64,000 nucleotides of DNA from NCBI GenBank assembly GCA_031289615.1, contig JAITPD010000047.1, positions 1-64,000 on the forward strand, in the 5' to 3' direction. The notes under the pieces were generated by a model. The model did not search any database, was not told the DNA's origin, and saw only the letters and a list, made by a program, of their open reading frames with translations. This DNA is from Lactobacillaceae bacterium (GTDB lineage: Bacteria; Bacillota; Bacilli; Lactobacillales; Lactobacillaceae). The position numbers were made by a program, and so were the translations under genes. How positions within the stretch are numbered: position 1 is the stretch's first letter; every line of letters begins with the position of its first letter. Positions 52,277 to 60,800 of the stretch are shown here, one piece after another.

Positions 52277-52606
52277 TCATCGGTTTTGAATGAACTCAAT
52301 CAAGGCAACTCGATCTGCTTGATGTAACGACCCAATTGAGGTAATTTGATTCTCAAACTTTGAGCGCAACAATGGCTCTACTTCACCTACATCAATATAT
52401 GATAGTTGATTCAGCCCCGCTTCACGCCAATTATCTATTTTAAAATAATTAGCCTGAATTTGTGGTGATTTATTAGCGAACTTAGTTGTGATCCGCAAAA
52501 CGTAAATATACTTTTCATCAAGTTTGACCACCAAAACTGGCCGACGCTTTCCACCATGTATATCACTGTACGCTATATACACACTTACCACGTCATTACT
52601 CTTCAT
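52277..52606 (-). CDS. PemK/MazF-family toxin
   Basis: 109 aa with the family core: DVVSVYIAYSD, the basic GGKRRPVLVVK, VLRITTKFA and the C-terminal ITSIGSLH. These toxins are usually sequence-specific endoribonucleases. The start overlaps the antitoxin stop by 11 bp, the classical TA arrangement. Located between the T4SS genes and the convergent cassettes, where it would stabilise the element. Confidence 0.82.
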   Translation of the reverse strand: MKSNDVVSVYIAYSDIHGGKRRPVLVVKLDEKYIYVLRITTKFANKSPQIQANYFKIDNWREAGLNQLSYIDVGEVEPLLRSKFENQITSIGSLHQADRVALIEFIQNR

Positions 52607-52871
52607 CTAACCACTCCTCCAACCCTTTATCAGTTGTAATTGGTGAACCAACAGGCAATGTATTAAGTGCACTACGTAAGCGTTGATTAATCAATTCCTG
52701 ATCAGTCATTTTGAAGTCAAACGGAATTCCCCCGTTAGCTGCAATTCTAGTATATAAAGCCGTAATGACTGCCGTTGGAGAAAGTCCGAGCGTGTTTAAG
52801 ACATCATCAACTTCCTCTGTTAAATGACTATCAATCTTAACCTGAATTCGTTTCTTATCACTTAAAGCCAT
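52596..52871 (-). CDS. RelB/DinJ-family antitoxin
   Basis: 91 aa from ATG at 52871 (GGAGG 8 bp upstream; an in-frame start at 52886 has no SD). Ribbon-helix-helix N-terminus (KRIQVKIDSHLTEEVDDVL), the DinJ signature GLSPTAVITALYTRI and NGGIPFDF, then an acidic toxin-binding tail. DinJ relatives normally pair with RelE/YafQ; here the partner is MazF/PemK-like. Confidence 0.88.
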   Translation of the reverse strand: MALSDKKRIQVKIDSHLTEEVDDVLNTLGLSPTAVITALYTRIAANGGIPFDFKMTDQELINQRLRSALNTLPVGSPITTDKGLEEWLDEE

Positions 52872-52893
52872 TTCACTGTCCTCCATATTTATT

Positions 52894-52944
52894 ATGAGCC
52901 TTATTATACTATAAAATGTAACAATTAACTACCAATAGGCTCAT
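52894..52944 (-). promoter_or_regulatory. TA promoter flanked by an inverted repeat
   Basis: ATGAGCCT (52894-52901) and AGGCTCAT (52937-52944) bracket the minus-strand -10 TATAAT (52903-52908). This arrangement suits autorepression by the RHH antitoxin. Confidence 0.6.
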
Positions 52945-52962
52945 GATGAACTACCAACATGT

Positions 52963-53008
52963 ACTTTCCAACCCACACAGCCACACGCTTCAATTTTGGT
53001 TGTTTTGG
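52963..53008. repeat. 46-bp conserved upstream repeat R1
   Basis: CTTTCCAACCCACACAGCC and the following CACACGCTTCAATTTTGG are repeated at 54163-54208 (R2) and 55390-55435 (R3), nearly identical. Each copy lies 30-65 bp upstream of a GCGTATAAT promoter for a plus-strand gene. Confidence 0.9.
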
Positions 53009-53038
53009 ATCATATGACCATAAATTCAATTACCTTTT

Positions 53039-53217
53039 ATAAGCGTATAATAATATTTATCAAAATAAATAAAAACCACAACAGTCTATAATTCTTGCCG
53101 GAATCACTGATGTGGAAGAGCTTTTATAAGTAATATTATAGTCTCATTATGACTGTAATTCAATCCTTTTTGACTTATTGAAGCTCCTCCACCTGTTGCG
53201 GTAGAAGGAGTTTTTGA
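53039..53217 (+). promoter_or_regulatory. Promoter and structured leader of the 209-aa gene
   Basis: GCGTATAAT near 53042, then a leader of about 165 nt with three hairpins: CCACAACAGT with ACTGATGTGG, ATTATAGTC with GACTGTAAT, and CTCCT (53184-53188) with AGGAG (53206-53210). The last one hides the SD of the gene and is followed by TTTTT, so it could work both as a terminator and as an SD lock. Confidence 0.55.
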
Positions 53218-53847
53218 ATGTCTATTATTAACACAACATCTGTATACGAAATGGTAGAGAAGCAAGTTCTCACTTCCAACCTTCAGATTAAATTAGCATC
53301 ATTTACATTTAATTATGGAGAAGTTCGAGTTTATGCCAAGCGAGATCAACAGGGCTACATCTCAATGACAATAATTGTTGATAATCCTGGTAAACTTAGC
53401 AGTGCTATTAATACAATTATCTTTGACAAACAAGATGATGGCCAAATGACATTCAAACTGTTTTGGCCCAAAGAAACATTTCCAGCAATTGCTGACACAA
53501 TATTAGTAAACAAATCATTAGATTCATTTTGGCAAACAGTATATAAAAATTTAGTGTCTAACAATATTTGGCAGAATTCTTCTGAATCACAGCTCCAAAA
53601 TAATGTGATTACATCAAATAATCAATCTATAAATACCGACAAACCAATTTATCCATCGTACTTAAGGAAACGTGGCGGTAAGTTAGTTTCGCCACGGCAA
53701 CAAGCTAAAATTTTACAATTCATATCAAAAAAATCTATGTGGCGTATTATTAAACGAGGGTTTACGGTTATTTTTACAAAGAACCCATTACGCGCTAGGA
53801 GCATTTTTATTGACGATTTCGACGTTGTTGACGATGAAGCGAATTGA
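53218..53847 (+). CDS. 209-aa unknown protein, cassette family A
   Basis: Soluble alpha/beta protein without TM. The WPKET motif near residue 82 is followed 16 residues later by FW, and VSPRQQAKIL lies near 158; the plus-strand gene at 54345 has WPDET, FW and IGPNQQKRIL in the same order, so the two are paralogs. The tail ends IFIDDFDVVDDEAN, acidic. The 3' end overlaps the convergent minus-strand gene by 60 bp. No known family recognised. Confidence 0.65.
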   Translation: MSIINTTSVYEMVEKQVLTSNLQIKLASFTFNYGEVRVYAKRDQQGYISMTIIVDNPGKLSSAINTIIFDKQDDGQMTFKLFWPKETFPAIADTILVNKSLDSFWQTVYKNLVSNNIWQNSSESQLQNNVITSNNQSINTDKPIYPSYLRKRGGKLVSPRQQAKILQFISKKSMWRIIKRGFTVIFTKNPLRARSIFIDDFDVVDDEAN

Positions 53848-54096
53848 TGGATTAAATGTATCATCAATAATAAAATGACCGGATAACTTGACACTTTTCC
53901 CTTGTAGATCTAGATAAAAATTTTCTGGTTGATTAGGCTCCTCAATTTCAAATGATTGAAATGAATTCACACCTGATTTTTCATCAGTGTAGTCAAGAAC
54001 TAATTCAATAACCTTATTACTAAATGAACTAGATTTGCTTTGAATGACTCTGACCTCTTCAATCGTGCTTGTGATTGTAAAACTATTGTTTATCAT
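53788..54096 (-). CDS. 102-aa unknown protein, possible OB-fold
   Basis: ATG at 54096 (AAGAGGA upstream; a longer in-frame start lies inside the shared leader repeat and lacks support). Beta-rich: FTITSTIEEVRVIQ, VIELVLDYTDEK, GKSVKLSGHFIID, NPSIRFIVNNVEIV. The order of strands and the GKxVxLSG turn suggest a small OB-fold like that of SSB-type proteins; unproven. Convergent with and overlapping the 209-aa gene. Confidence 0.6.
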   Translation of the reverse strand: MINNSFTITSTIEEVRVIQSKSSSFSNKVIELVLDYTDEKSGVNSFQSFEIEEPNQPENFYLDLQGKSVKLSGHFIIDDTFNPSIRFIVNNVEIVNKNAPSA

Positions 54097-54117
54097 GTTC
54101 TTTATCCTCTTTTCATA

Positions 54118-54149
54118 ATTATGTATGCCGGCCAATTGGCCGGCTTTTT
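54118..54149 (-). promoter_or_regulatory. GCCGGCC hairpin leader, copy 2
   Basis: Perfect palindrome GCCGGCCAATTGGCCGGC (54127-54144) with TTATGTAT next to it and TTTTT on the plus-strand side. Leader of the 102-aa minus-strand gene. Confidence 0.75.
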
Positions 54150-54162
54150 CATTCTCTCTAAC

Positions 54163-54208
54163 ACCTTCCAACCCACACAGCCACACGCTTCAATTTTGGT
54201 TGCTTTGG
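54163..54208. repeat. 46-bp conserved upstream repeat R2
   Basis: Second copy of the repeat at 52963. Here and in R3 the following bases complete an inverted repeat, ATTTTGG with CCAAAAT, just upstream of the promoter. Confidence 0.9.
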
Positions 54209-54344
54209 CCCAAAATACGCAATTGACGGCGTATAATTGACCTTATATATGGTACTAATCATAAGTTTTAGACGACCTAATTTGTACCGTGCAAAATCAA
54301 CAGAAGCGCGCAGCTGTGTGCGCTGGAATAAGAGGGAACATAAA
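54209..54344 (+). promoter_or_regulatory. Promoter and conserved structured leader, cassette 2
   Basis: GCGTATAAT with TATAAT at 54232-54237, then about 107 nt of leader. It includes a GGTACTAATC with ATTTGTACC stem and an AGCGCGCA/TGTGCGCT hairpin just ahead of the SD (AGAGGGA). The leader at 55436-55575 is the same in order and largely in sequence, while the genes behind them differ. Confidence 0.6.
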
Positions 54345-54947
54345 ATGGATTTCACTGAAGCAAGTACCCAAGCATCAAATATGCTCAAATTATTGAATCA
54401 TGATTTTGAAACATCATACATTTTCAACAAAACTAAGATACGTTTATTGGTTTCAAACCAAGACTCATCCTCCGATTTGCCATTAATATTTGTAATAATA
54501 ACAGTAAATTCAACTGAAATAATGCGCATGATTGAACTATATTCATCTAACGGATCAATCCGTTATAATCCATATTGGCCAGATGAGACCAAAGACATTG
54601 TGTTGCCAATTATTCGAGATAAAAACTTTTCTCCCATGCCTTTTTGGAATGATTTAAAACTTAGAATAGAATCACTAACATTAAACGTCTTAACGAAATC
54701 CGATGTCTCTAGTGGATCTTCTGGGACCACCTCGGCATTTGGAAATATTGACGATGTCTATCCAATGACCGTTGCCAACTGGACTAAAACACAAGAAAAA
54801 ATCGGGCCAAATCAACAAAAGAGAATTTTAAGAACCTACGATAAATGGCACTTAGAACAATTAATTGCTCATCGTAAAACTATCCGCTTTACCCCTACAA
54901 TTGAAAAGGCGAAAACAATTAACTTTTCTGATGTTTTTAAGAAATAA
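54345..54947 (+). CDS. 200-aa unknown protein, cassette family A
   Basis: ATG at 54345 after AGAGGGA. Paralog of the 209-aa protein (WPDET near 84, then FW; IGPNQQKRIL near 150). The N-terminal half is beta-rich (TKIRLLVSNQD, LIFVIITVNST), the C-terminal half helical and basic. No TM. Convergent with the 127-aa gene, overlapping by 11 bp. Confidence 0.65.
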   Translation: MDFTEASTQASNMLKLLNHDFETSYIFNKTKIRLLVSNQDSSSDLPLIFVIITVNSTEIMRMIELYSSNGSIRYNPYWPDETKDIVLPIIRDKNFSPMPFWNDLKLRIESLTLNVLTKSDVSSGSSGTTSAFGNIDDVYPMTVANWTKTQEKIGPNQQKRILRTYDKWHLEQLIAHRKTIRFTPTIEKAKTINFSDVFKK

Positions 54948-55320
54948 TAGTCAATTCTTTGGCAATAATATCATTGCCATCTAATTCATCAGAAACTGAA
55001 CCAGCACGTAGAACAGCCTTAACGTGTACATGTTTGCCAAGTAATCCAGATACTTCATCAGAATTCCATGGAATTAATTTTTCACCATGCGGATTTATGG
55101 AAACGATGACAACTTCTTCAAAATAATAATCGACCTCAATTATCAAATAAGTATACGGAATGTCGTCCAGATCAACTCTCACTAGTTTTACAATCCCTTC
55201 AAATTCAACGCTTGGCAACTTTAAATCGGCTACGCCTAGATTAGTCACGTTGTGTGCTTGAATTAATTCAGGTTCGTTTCTTTGCTGATGCATTAATTTC
55301 TTATCTAATGCTAAGTCCAT
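54937..55320 (-). CDS. 127-aa unknown protein, possible OB-fold
   Basis: ATG at 55320 with AAGGA upstream. Beta-rich core: EFEGIVKLVRVDLDDIPY, TYLIIEVDYYFEE, LLGKHVHVKAVLRAG, DIIAKELTII. The strand order and GKHVHVKA turn resemble the 102-aa protein, so both may be OB-fold proteins. Leader carries GCCGGCC hairpin copy 3. No family assigned. Confidence 0.6.
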   Translation of the reverse strand: MDLALDKKLMHQQRNEPELIQAHNVTNLGVADLKLPSVEFEGIVKLVRVDLDDIPYTYLIIEVDYYFEEVVIVSINPHGEKLIPWNSDEVSGLLGKHVHVKAVLRAGSVSDELDGNDIIAKELTIIS

Positions 55321-55344
55321 AACACTATCCTTCTTTCTATCAAG

Positions 55345-55377
55345 TTATGTATGCCGGCCATTCTAGCCGGCTTTTTT
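55345..55377 (-). promoter_or_regulatory. GCCGGCC hairpin leader, copy 3
   Basis: GCCGGC, 7-nt loop, GCCGGC (55353-55371), TTATGTAT to the left and six T on the plus-strand side. Leader of the 127-aa gene. Confidence 0.75.
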
Positions 55378-55389
55378 ACTCTATCTGAC

Positions 55390-55435
55390 ACTTTCCAACC
55401 CACACAGCCACACGCTTCAATTTTGGTTACTTTGG
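55390..55435. repeat. 46-bp conserved upstream repeat R3
   Basis: Third copy; differs from R2 at three or fewer positions. Confidence 0.9.
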
Positions 55436-55575
55436 CCCAAAATATGCAATTGACGGCGTATAATTGACCTTATCACAGTACTAATCCAAGTTTTGGACGA
55501 ACTAATTAGTACCATGCAAAAAGAAAATACAAACAGAAGCGCGCAGCTGTGTGCGCTGGAATAAGAGGCTTAAAA
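55436..55575 (+). promoter_or_regulatory. Promoter and conserved structured leader, cassette 3
   Basis: GCGTATAAT at about 55456-55464, then GTACTAAT with ATTAGTAC stem, then the AGCGCGCA/TGTGCGCT hairpin and SD (AAGAGG). Nearly the same as the leader at 54209-54344. Confidence 0.6.
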
Positions 55576-56199
55576 ATGTTATTTACACTAACCAATTTAC
55601 GTAACACGTACGCAACGATGTTACTCCCCAACAGTGAAGAGACTGGATTCTTTGAATTCATGTATAATAAACGGGACTTTTCTCTACTCTTAACCGTTAC
55701 ATCAACAGGCGAAAGAGGGTTACTTTTTAATAAGCGGGGAACCCTTGATGAATTGGAATTAACTCTTTCTAAAAGCTTTCAAATGGACTCATTCGTAAAA
55801 CAAAAGAATTATTGGTTCAAAATACGCGATTTCTTTGAGATTCATGAAGGTGTTGGTGAATCTTATTTAACGCCGATTGAGTTATTTAAAACGATCGATA
55901 AGAAGTTAGCACTTAAAAAATTTGATCGCACAAACCGAATAACTAGTTCGAGTTTGTATCACCTCCCAAATCCAAATGCAGTATATTTTAAAACATTAAT
56001 CTTTTGGAAATTGGTGAATTCTGAATATCCTGGTAAAAAACCAAGGCACTATACTGTTGACAATCGCGATAAAGTGGCAAAATTATTACCAGATTTAGCA
56101 AAAAGTCTTAAAGATCAAGATGTCACAGTTGTTTTTCAAGAAGAATCCATATCTCAAGTTGATGAGCAGATCAAGTATTCAGAAGCCCTAAACGGTTAA
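55576..56199 (+). CDS. 207-aa unknown protein of cassette 3
   Basis: ATG at 55576 after AAGAGG (an upstream in-frame ATG lies inside the leader hairpin and is less likely). Soluble; beta-rich N-terminus (FFEFMYNKRDFSLLLTVTST), helical and basic middle, acidic tail. Its leader equals that of cassette 2 but clear homology to family A is not visible. It ends 8 bp before the stop of the convergent 104-aa gene. Confidence 0.6.
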   Translation: MLFTLTNLRNTYATMLLPNSEETGFFEFMYNKRDFSLLLTVTSTGERGLLFNKRGTLDELELTLSKSFQMDSFVKQKNYWFKIRDFFEIHEGVGESYLTPIELFKTIDKKLALKKFDRTNRITSSSLYHLPNPNAVYFKTLIFWKLVNSEYPGKKPRHYTVDNRDKVAKLLPDLAKSLKDQDVTVVFQEESISQVDEQIKYSEALNG

Positions 56200-56207
56200 G
56201 CACTAAG

Positions 56208-56522
56208 CTAATCCCAAATCGTAATCTCTTCATTTGGTTCGATAAACCCTGTTTGGGGCTCAATTTTAATAGCTGAATTTTTCATGAACATCCAAAATTG
56301 TTCCGCTGATACTGCAAAATATTTACCAGTAGTCAACTCCATTAGAACAATTAACCCAAATTCTAACTTATCAACCGGAACAAACCGAACTAACGCAAAT
56401 TCATTTTGATGTTCGTCCTTGATCACACTCACTATTTCAGGAGTTTCTAAATATCCATTTAATGACTTTGCAATTGGCTTATTTTGTGCTGTGATTGTCT
56501 CAATCAATGTAGTTTGTTCCAT
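56208..56522 (-). CDS. 104-aa unknown protein of cassette 3
   Basis: ATG at 56522 with AAGAAGGG upstream. Segments FALVRFVPVDKLEFGLIVLM and YFAVSAEQFWMFMKN suggest an alpha/beta fold; acidic end (EPNEEITIWD). No TM, no known family. Leader with GCCGGCC hairpin copy 4. Confidence 0.6.
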   Translation of the reverse strand: MEQTTLIETITAQNKPIAKSLNGYLETPEIVSVIKDEHQNEFALVRFVPVDKLEFGLIVLMELTTGKYFAVSAEQFWMFMKNSAIKIEPQTGFIEPNEEITIWD

Positions 56523-56546
56523 AATGTTACCCTTCTTTCTATCAAG

Positions 56547-56578
56547 TTATGTATGCCGGCCAATTTGACCGGCTTTTT
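56547..56578 (-). promoter_or_regulatory. GCCGGCC hairpin leader, copy 4
   Basis: GCCGGCCAATTTGACCGGC at 56555-56573 with TTATGTAT to the left and TTTTT on the plus-strand side. Confidence 0.75.
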
Positions 56579-56615
56579 ATTACTTATTTGTCTGTTTTGA
56601 ACGATTTACTAATTG

Positions 56616-56626
56616 TAAGCGCGTAT
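56616..56626 (+). promoter_or_regulatory. GCGTATAAT promoter of cassette 4
   Basis: GCGCGTATAATT, about 40 bp before the start of the 311-aa gene. The 46-bp R repeat is absent here. Confidence 0.5.
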
Positions 56627-56663
56627 AATTAATTTTAAAAAGTATCCTGGGGGAATGATAAAC

Positions 56664-57599
56664 ATGACTGAATTAATGAAAGAAGTGGCCCATACTTCAA
56701 TTAAATATTTAAAAAGTAAATTACAAATTGAAATATGGACAGTACTAAACGTTGTCTTATATACAATATATTTTAATCCATTCAAAATTAGTCATTCTTT
56801 AATTCAATCATTTTCTAACACGATTGCACCTACTATCAGGAAAGACCTACTTGTGTGCATCAATCATATAATGGATAATCTGTTAACCATATGGGAATTG
56901 TTAGCGGTTATTTTTTTAATCCTTCTTGTCATCATAATGCTTTTAGATAAATATAAAATTGATCTAGTAAAATATACGTGGCTTTCGGATGGCCGTTCAA
57001 ATAGCATAGCTCCAGTTAATGGGTTATACAAAATCGCAAATTTATTCACCTTTACTGCAACCAAATTCTGGACCCTTTGGTTCTTAGTAAACATTTTATT
57101 CAAATTCAAAAAATTCCCAACAAATCTACCATTTGTTACTGTTTATGTTAATCCTAATACTCTTGTTACCAGTATTTCATTCAATGTATCAACGTTATTA
57201 TTCTGGACCAATCTAGTAATAGTTTTGGTAAAAATTGTACAATCGATATTTTATCAATCTTACAAATCAAAAAATGGTTGGGCCAAGTCTTTTGACAATA
57301 TTACCCGAGAGCTAGATTATGAATCCATCTTAAAGTTACCTTACTCAAAAAATAAATCTTCTGAAGAAATAACGTACTATCTGATGAAGTATAAAACGTT
57401 AATTAATGACAAACAAATATTTATAGTGGCTCAAGCCGTTACAACAAAATATTTTCCCGATGGTGTTCATAAAATAGATCCAGATAAATTAACTTACAAT
57501 GTACTAGGCTATTATTACTCCATCTCTGAAGCTCACCTTCATTTTAAGCTAATTACCGACAATCCTACTGCATTTGCGACTATCGATGATTTTGAATAA
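56664..57599 (+). CDS. 311-aa membrane protein of cassette 4
   Basis: ATG at 56664 with GGGGGA about 9 bp upstream (an ATG at 56655 is too close to the SD). About four TM segments: near 25-45, 80-100 (LAVIFLILLVIIMLL), 130-150 and 175-200 (LLFWTNLVIVLVKIV), then a cytosolic C-terminal domain of about 110 residues. Very AT-rich. Family unknown. It overlaps the convergent 71-aa gene by 20 bp. Confidence 0.65.
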   Translation: MTELMKEVAHTSIKYLKSKLQIEIWTVLNVVLYTIYFNPFKISHSLIQSFSNTIAPTIRKDLLVCINHIMDNLLTIWELLAVIFLILLVIIMLLDKYKIDLVKYTWLSDGRSNSIAPVNGLYKIANLFTFTATKFWTLWFLVNILFKFKKFPTNLPFVTVYVNPNTLVTSISFNVSTLLFWTNLVIVLVKIVQSIFYQSYKSKNGWAKSFDNITRELDYESILKLPYSKNKSSEEITYYLMKYKTLINDKQIFIVAQAVTTKYFPDGVHKIDPDKLTYNVLGYYYSISEAHLHFKLITDNPTAFATIDDFE

Positions 57600-57795
57600 T
57601 CGCGCGTATATATAAAATAATAAAAGTAATTAATATGAATCCCAGCATCGAAATTAACTGAACAACCCCATGCGGAAAATTTGCAAAATCACTAAACATG
57701 GTTAATATTAACAACGCCATGACCCCAATTAATACCCATTGGACACCAATAAGATCCTTTTTGCTTACCTTGATGTCATTGTCTTCATTGTTCAT
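57580..57795 (-). CDS. 71-aa two-TM membrane protein of cassette 4
   Basis: ATG at 57795 with AGAGGAA upstream. Short acidic N-terminus (MNNEDNDIKVSKKDL), TM1 (VQWVLIGVMALLILTMF) and TM2 (VVQLISMLGFILITFIILYI), basic end. Both members of this cassette are membrane proteins, which hints that they interact. Leader with GCCGGCC copy 5. Confidence 0.6.
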   Translation of the reverse strand: MNNEDNDIKVSKKDLIGVQWVLIGVMALLILTMFSDFANFPHGVVQLISMLGFILITFIILYIRAIIQNHR

Positions 57796-57817
57796 TATCA
57801 CGTTCCTCTTTTCATAG

Positions 57818-57848
57818 TTATGTATGCCGGCCAACTTGACCGGCTTTT
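57818..57848 (-). promoter_or_regulatory. GCCGGCC hairpin leader, copy 5
   Basis: GCCGGCCAACTTGACCGGC (57826-57844) plus TTATGTAT. It lies 4 bp past the stop of the 1926-aa adhesin gene, as copy 1 lies just past the 1030-aa adhesin gene. Confidence 0.7.
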
Positions 57849-57851
57849 ATT

Positions 57852-60800
57852 TTACTTATCTGAATCTTGACGCTTCTTAGCAAGCAGTCCCGTGATTGCC
57901 AACAAGAAGGCACTCAACCCAACCATTACTAACTCTGGGCGTTGTTGCATTGCAGCTCCCGTGTTAGGTAAGACCGCAACTCCATTATCTAATGAATCCT
58001 CGATTTGTGTTAAACTAGCGCCTTGTTTAGGTTCAGTTTCAACTGGAATCAAAGCATCTTTCAATGTTGGTTCATGCGTTTCTGTTTTGATTGGCTTAGG
58101 ATCAACAGGCGATACTACCTGTTTAGCTGTATTGTCGTAGAAGTCCTTTGCATTCACGCTCAAAGGTGCTCCAACCGCCGTCTTAGTAATTTGGCCGTCA
58201 CCATTTTGATTAGTAACGCCCCCATCGTCAGTAATGACTTGGCTTTGAATCTTAGTTACTAAGACTTGTTGGTGATCTGTGCCATCATTAATTAGCACAT
58301 CACTGGTATACGTTCCGTCATCGTTTAAGTGCGAGTAACCCGTTGGCACATTCACGTTCACGTCTTGGTGATTAGTGATTTTAACATCACTGGTTCCAAT
58401 CACATTGCCGTTTTGATCCACGAATTCAACGGTGACTGTTTGATAGAAATCATCAGGGTTAACTGAGATTGGGTCATCAACGACATCTTTTTGAACCACC
58501 GCTGCCCCAACTGATTGTTGGTTTGCATCAGATACGTTACCCGCATCATCGGTTGCTGTGACAGCAATTACATCACCAATCTGAGCACTTGGTACGTCAA
58601 TGCTATAAGCTCCGTCATTACCAGTTTGTTGTGTCAGCTTAGAACCATCCGCAGTAATCACCGTGACTAATGAATTAGGTTCAGCGGTTCCAGAAACGGT
58701 GGTTGTACCACCATCTGGACTAACCGGAGTCACCGCTTCACTTGGCATGTCGGGCGCTGTAATGTCTGAGTAAACAACCGACACAACATTATTGATTGAA
58801 TCACCAGTTAATGTCTCGGCAGCTGCGCCATTTTGATCAGGTGTTAACCCGCTCAATGCTGGGGCGTTCACTGCGTTAAGCTCAGCATTATCTGAAACCC
58901 ATGCTGTGTAACTAACTAAACCAGTTGCAGCATCCGTGGTTGCCACTCGCGTGAAGTTCGCTGTTTGCAAGACACTTGGCAATAAATCATTACCCTTAGC
59001 GTCCACGAACTTAACTAATCGTGAAATCGTCTTAGCTTCATCTTGTGAGCTCGTCTTGTGTGTCAAATGCACTGTAATGACTTGTCCACCGTCAGCGCTG
59101 AATGTGCTTGGAATCTCAGTTCCAGCTACTAAGTTATAATTGGCTGGTGCACTTGGGGTAAACTCAACCGCTTGGTCAGTTACACCATTAAGTGTATTTG
59201 AATCAACGATTGCACTGTTATCATCATCGTCTACATAATTTACTGTAATCGTTTGGGCATTTGGCGTATACGTTACGGTTGTATAACGATCTGAAATCAA
59301 ATCTTCTGGTGAAACACTATAATCATACTGATTGGTCAATGGGAAAAATTCATCGTAGTCAACACTAGTCGTCAATGCTGTATATCCTGCTATTTCAGGG
59401 GTTGCAGTAGTCATCCAATCGGTACTTGTCATGCGTTCACCATTGACTGACCTTAAATCATACAAACCAACACCCGACACATCATCACGCTCTTCATCTA
59501 ATAATAAATTATAAACAACGTCCACTGGTGTTTGATCACCAGCACCAACATAATGAATTGTAAATGTCCGCGTAAATTGAGAATCTGTCATGTGGTGGTA
59601 ATAGTGAACTGTAATTACTTGACCACCGTCAGAGCTAAATGTTGCCGGTTGGCCAGTTACATTTACAAATACATAACCAGCTGGAAGATAATCAGGTGTA
59701 AACACAACTGCTTGATCTGTAATTCCATCTAGTGTTTCGGTTTTTATCAATGAACTAGTCTTAAGATCCAAACTATGCCGGTCTGTTAGTGTGCTAAAAT
59801 CATCGTCGACATAGTTGACGGTAATGCTTTGAGCATTCGCTGCGTAACTCACGTTGACCGTTTGGTCAGCTGGTGCAGTTGTGCTAGTTGCATCAAGATT
59901 AACAGCGCCGATTGTTGCTGTATAACCGGCCACGTCTTGAATGTCACTATCTTGCATTAGTCCATACTTACCAAGCGTGTAAGTCGTTACACCTGTGACC
60001 AGGTTTGTGTCGGTATCATAACCGACTTTACTTGCGTCATAACTAACATTTTTGGCAGTTGGCAATCCAGTTGCGACATAATTAATCGTTTGGACATAAC
60101 TACCGGTCGTGTGCTTTTCAGTCACCGTCATCTGATAGATGTTACTTGCTGGGTCCGCCTTAAACGTTGTCCCCATTCCACCACTCGTAAAGTTGTACTT
60201 GTCTGTTAGCGCAACGATTGCATCGTTGACACTACTCCAGTCAATCAATCCGTCAACCACACCACTCACTTCAAAGCTTTGCACAACCTTATTGCCATTA
60301 TCAGTATCGACAATGTTCAACGTAGCTGTCGTTGCATTGGCTGTATATGTGACTGTCACGGAACTAATTGTACCGTTAGTTGAACTTGTTGCTGCCACAG
60401 AACTTTGATTTGGCGTATAACCTGCTACAGCTGGGCTATTAATCGCGTCAAATTGCGCTTCAGTCCAAGTAATCGCTCCCGTCACCAAGTCAGTAATCTT
60501 AGTCGCGTTCACTGTTTGGTTTTGACTTGCGACAGCTTTGTCACTTGGCAAACCAGCATAGTTGACCGTTTCAGTGACGGGCACTAATTCACTCGTCGTG
60601 GCGTGCTTTAGAAGCACTTGATACGTTTGACCATTAATTGTTCCATCAGACCCAACCACTTCACTAAACGTTTGGGTGGTAATTCCTGTTACTTTGGTTC
60701 CATCAGCTAATTGATAGCCGACTAAGACATAATTATCTGGGATGGTGACTGTACCGTCGTACTTCGTTCCAATTGCGCCGGTATCCGTTACTGTTGAAAG

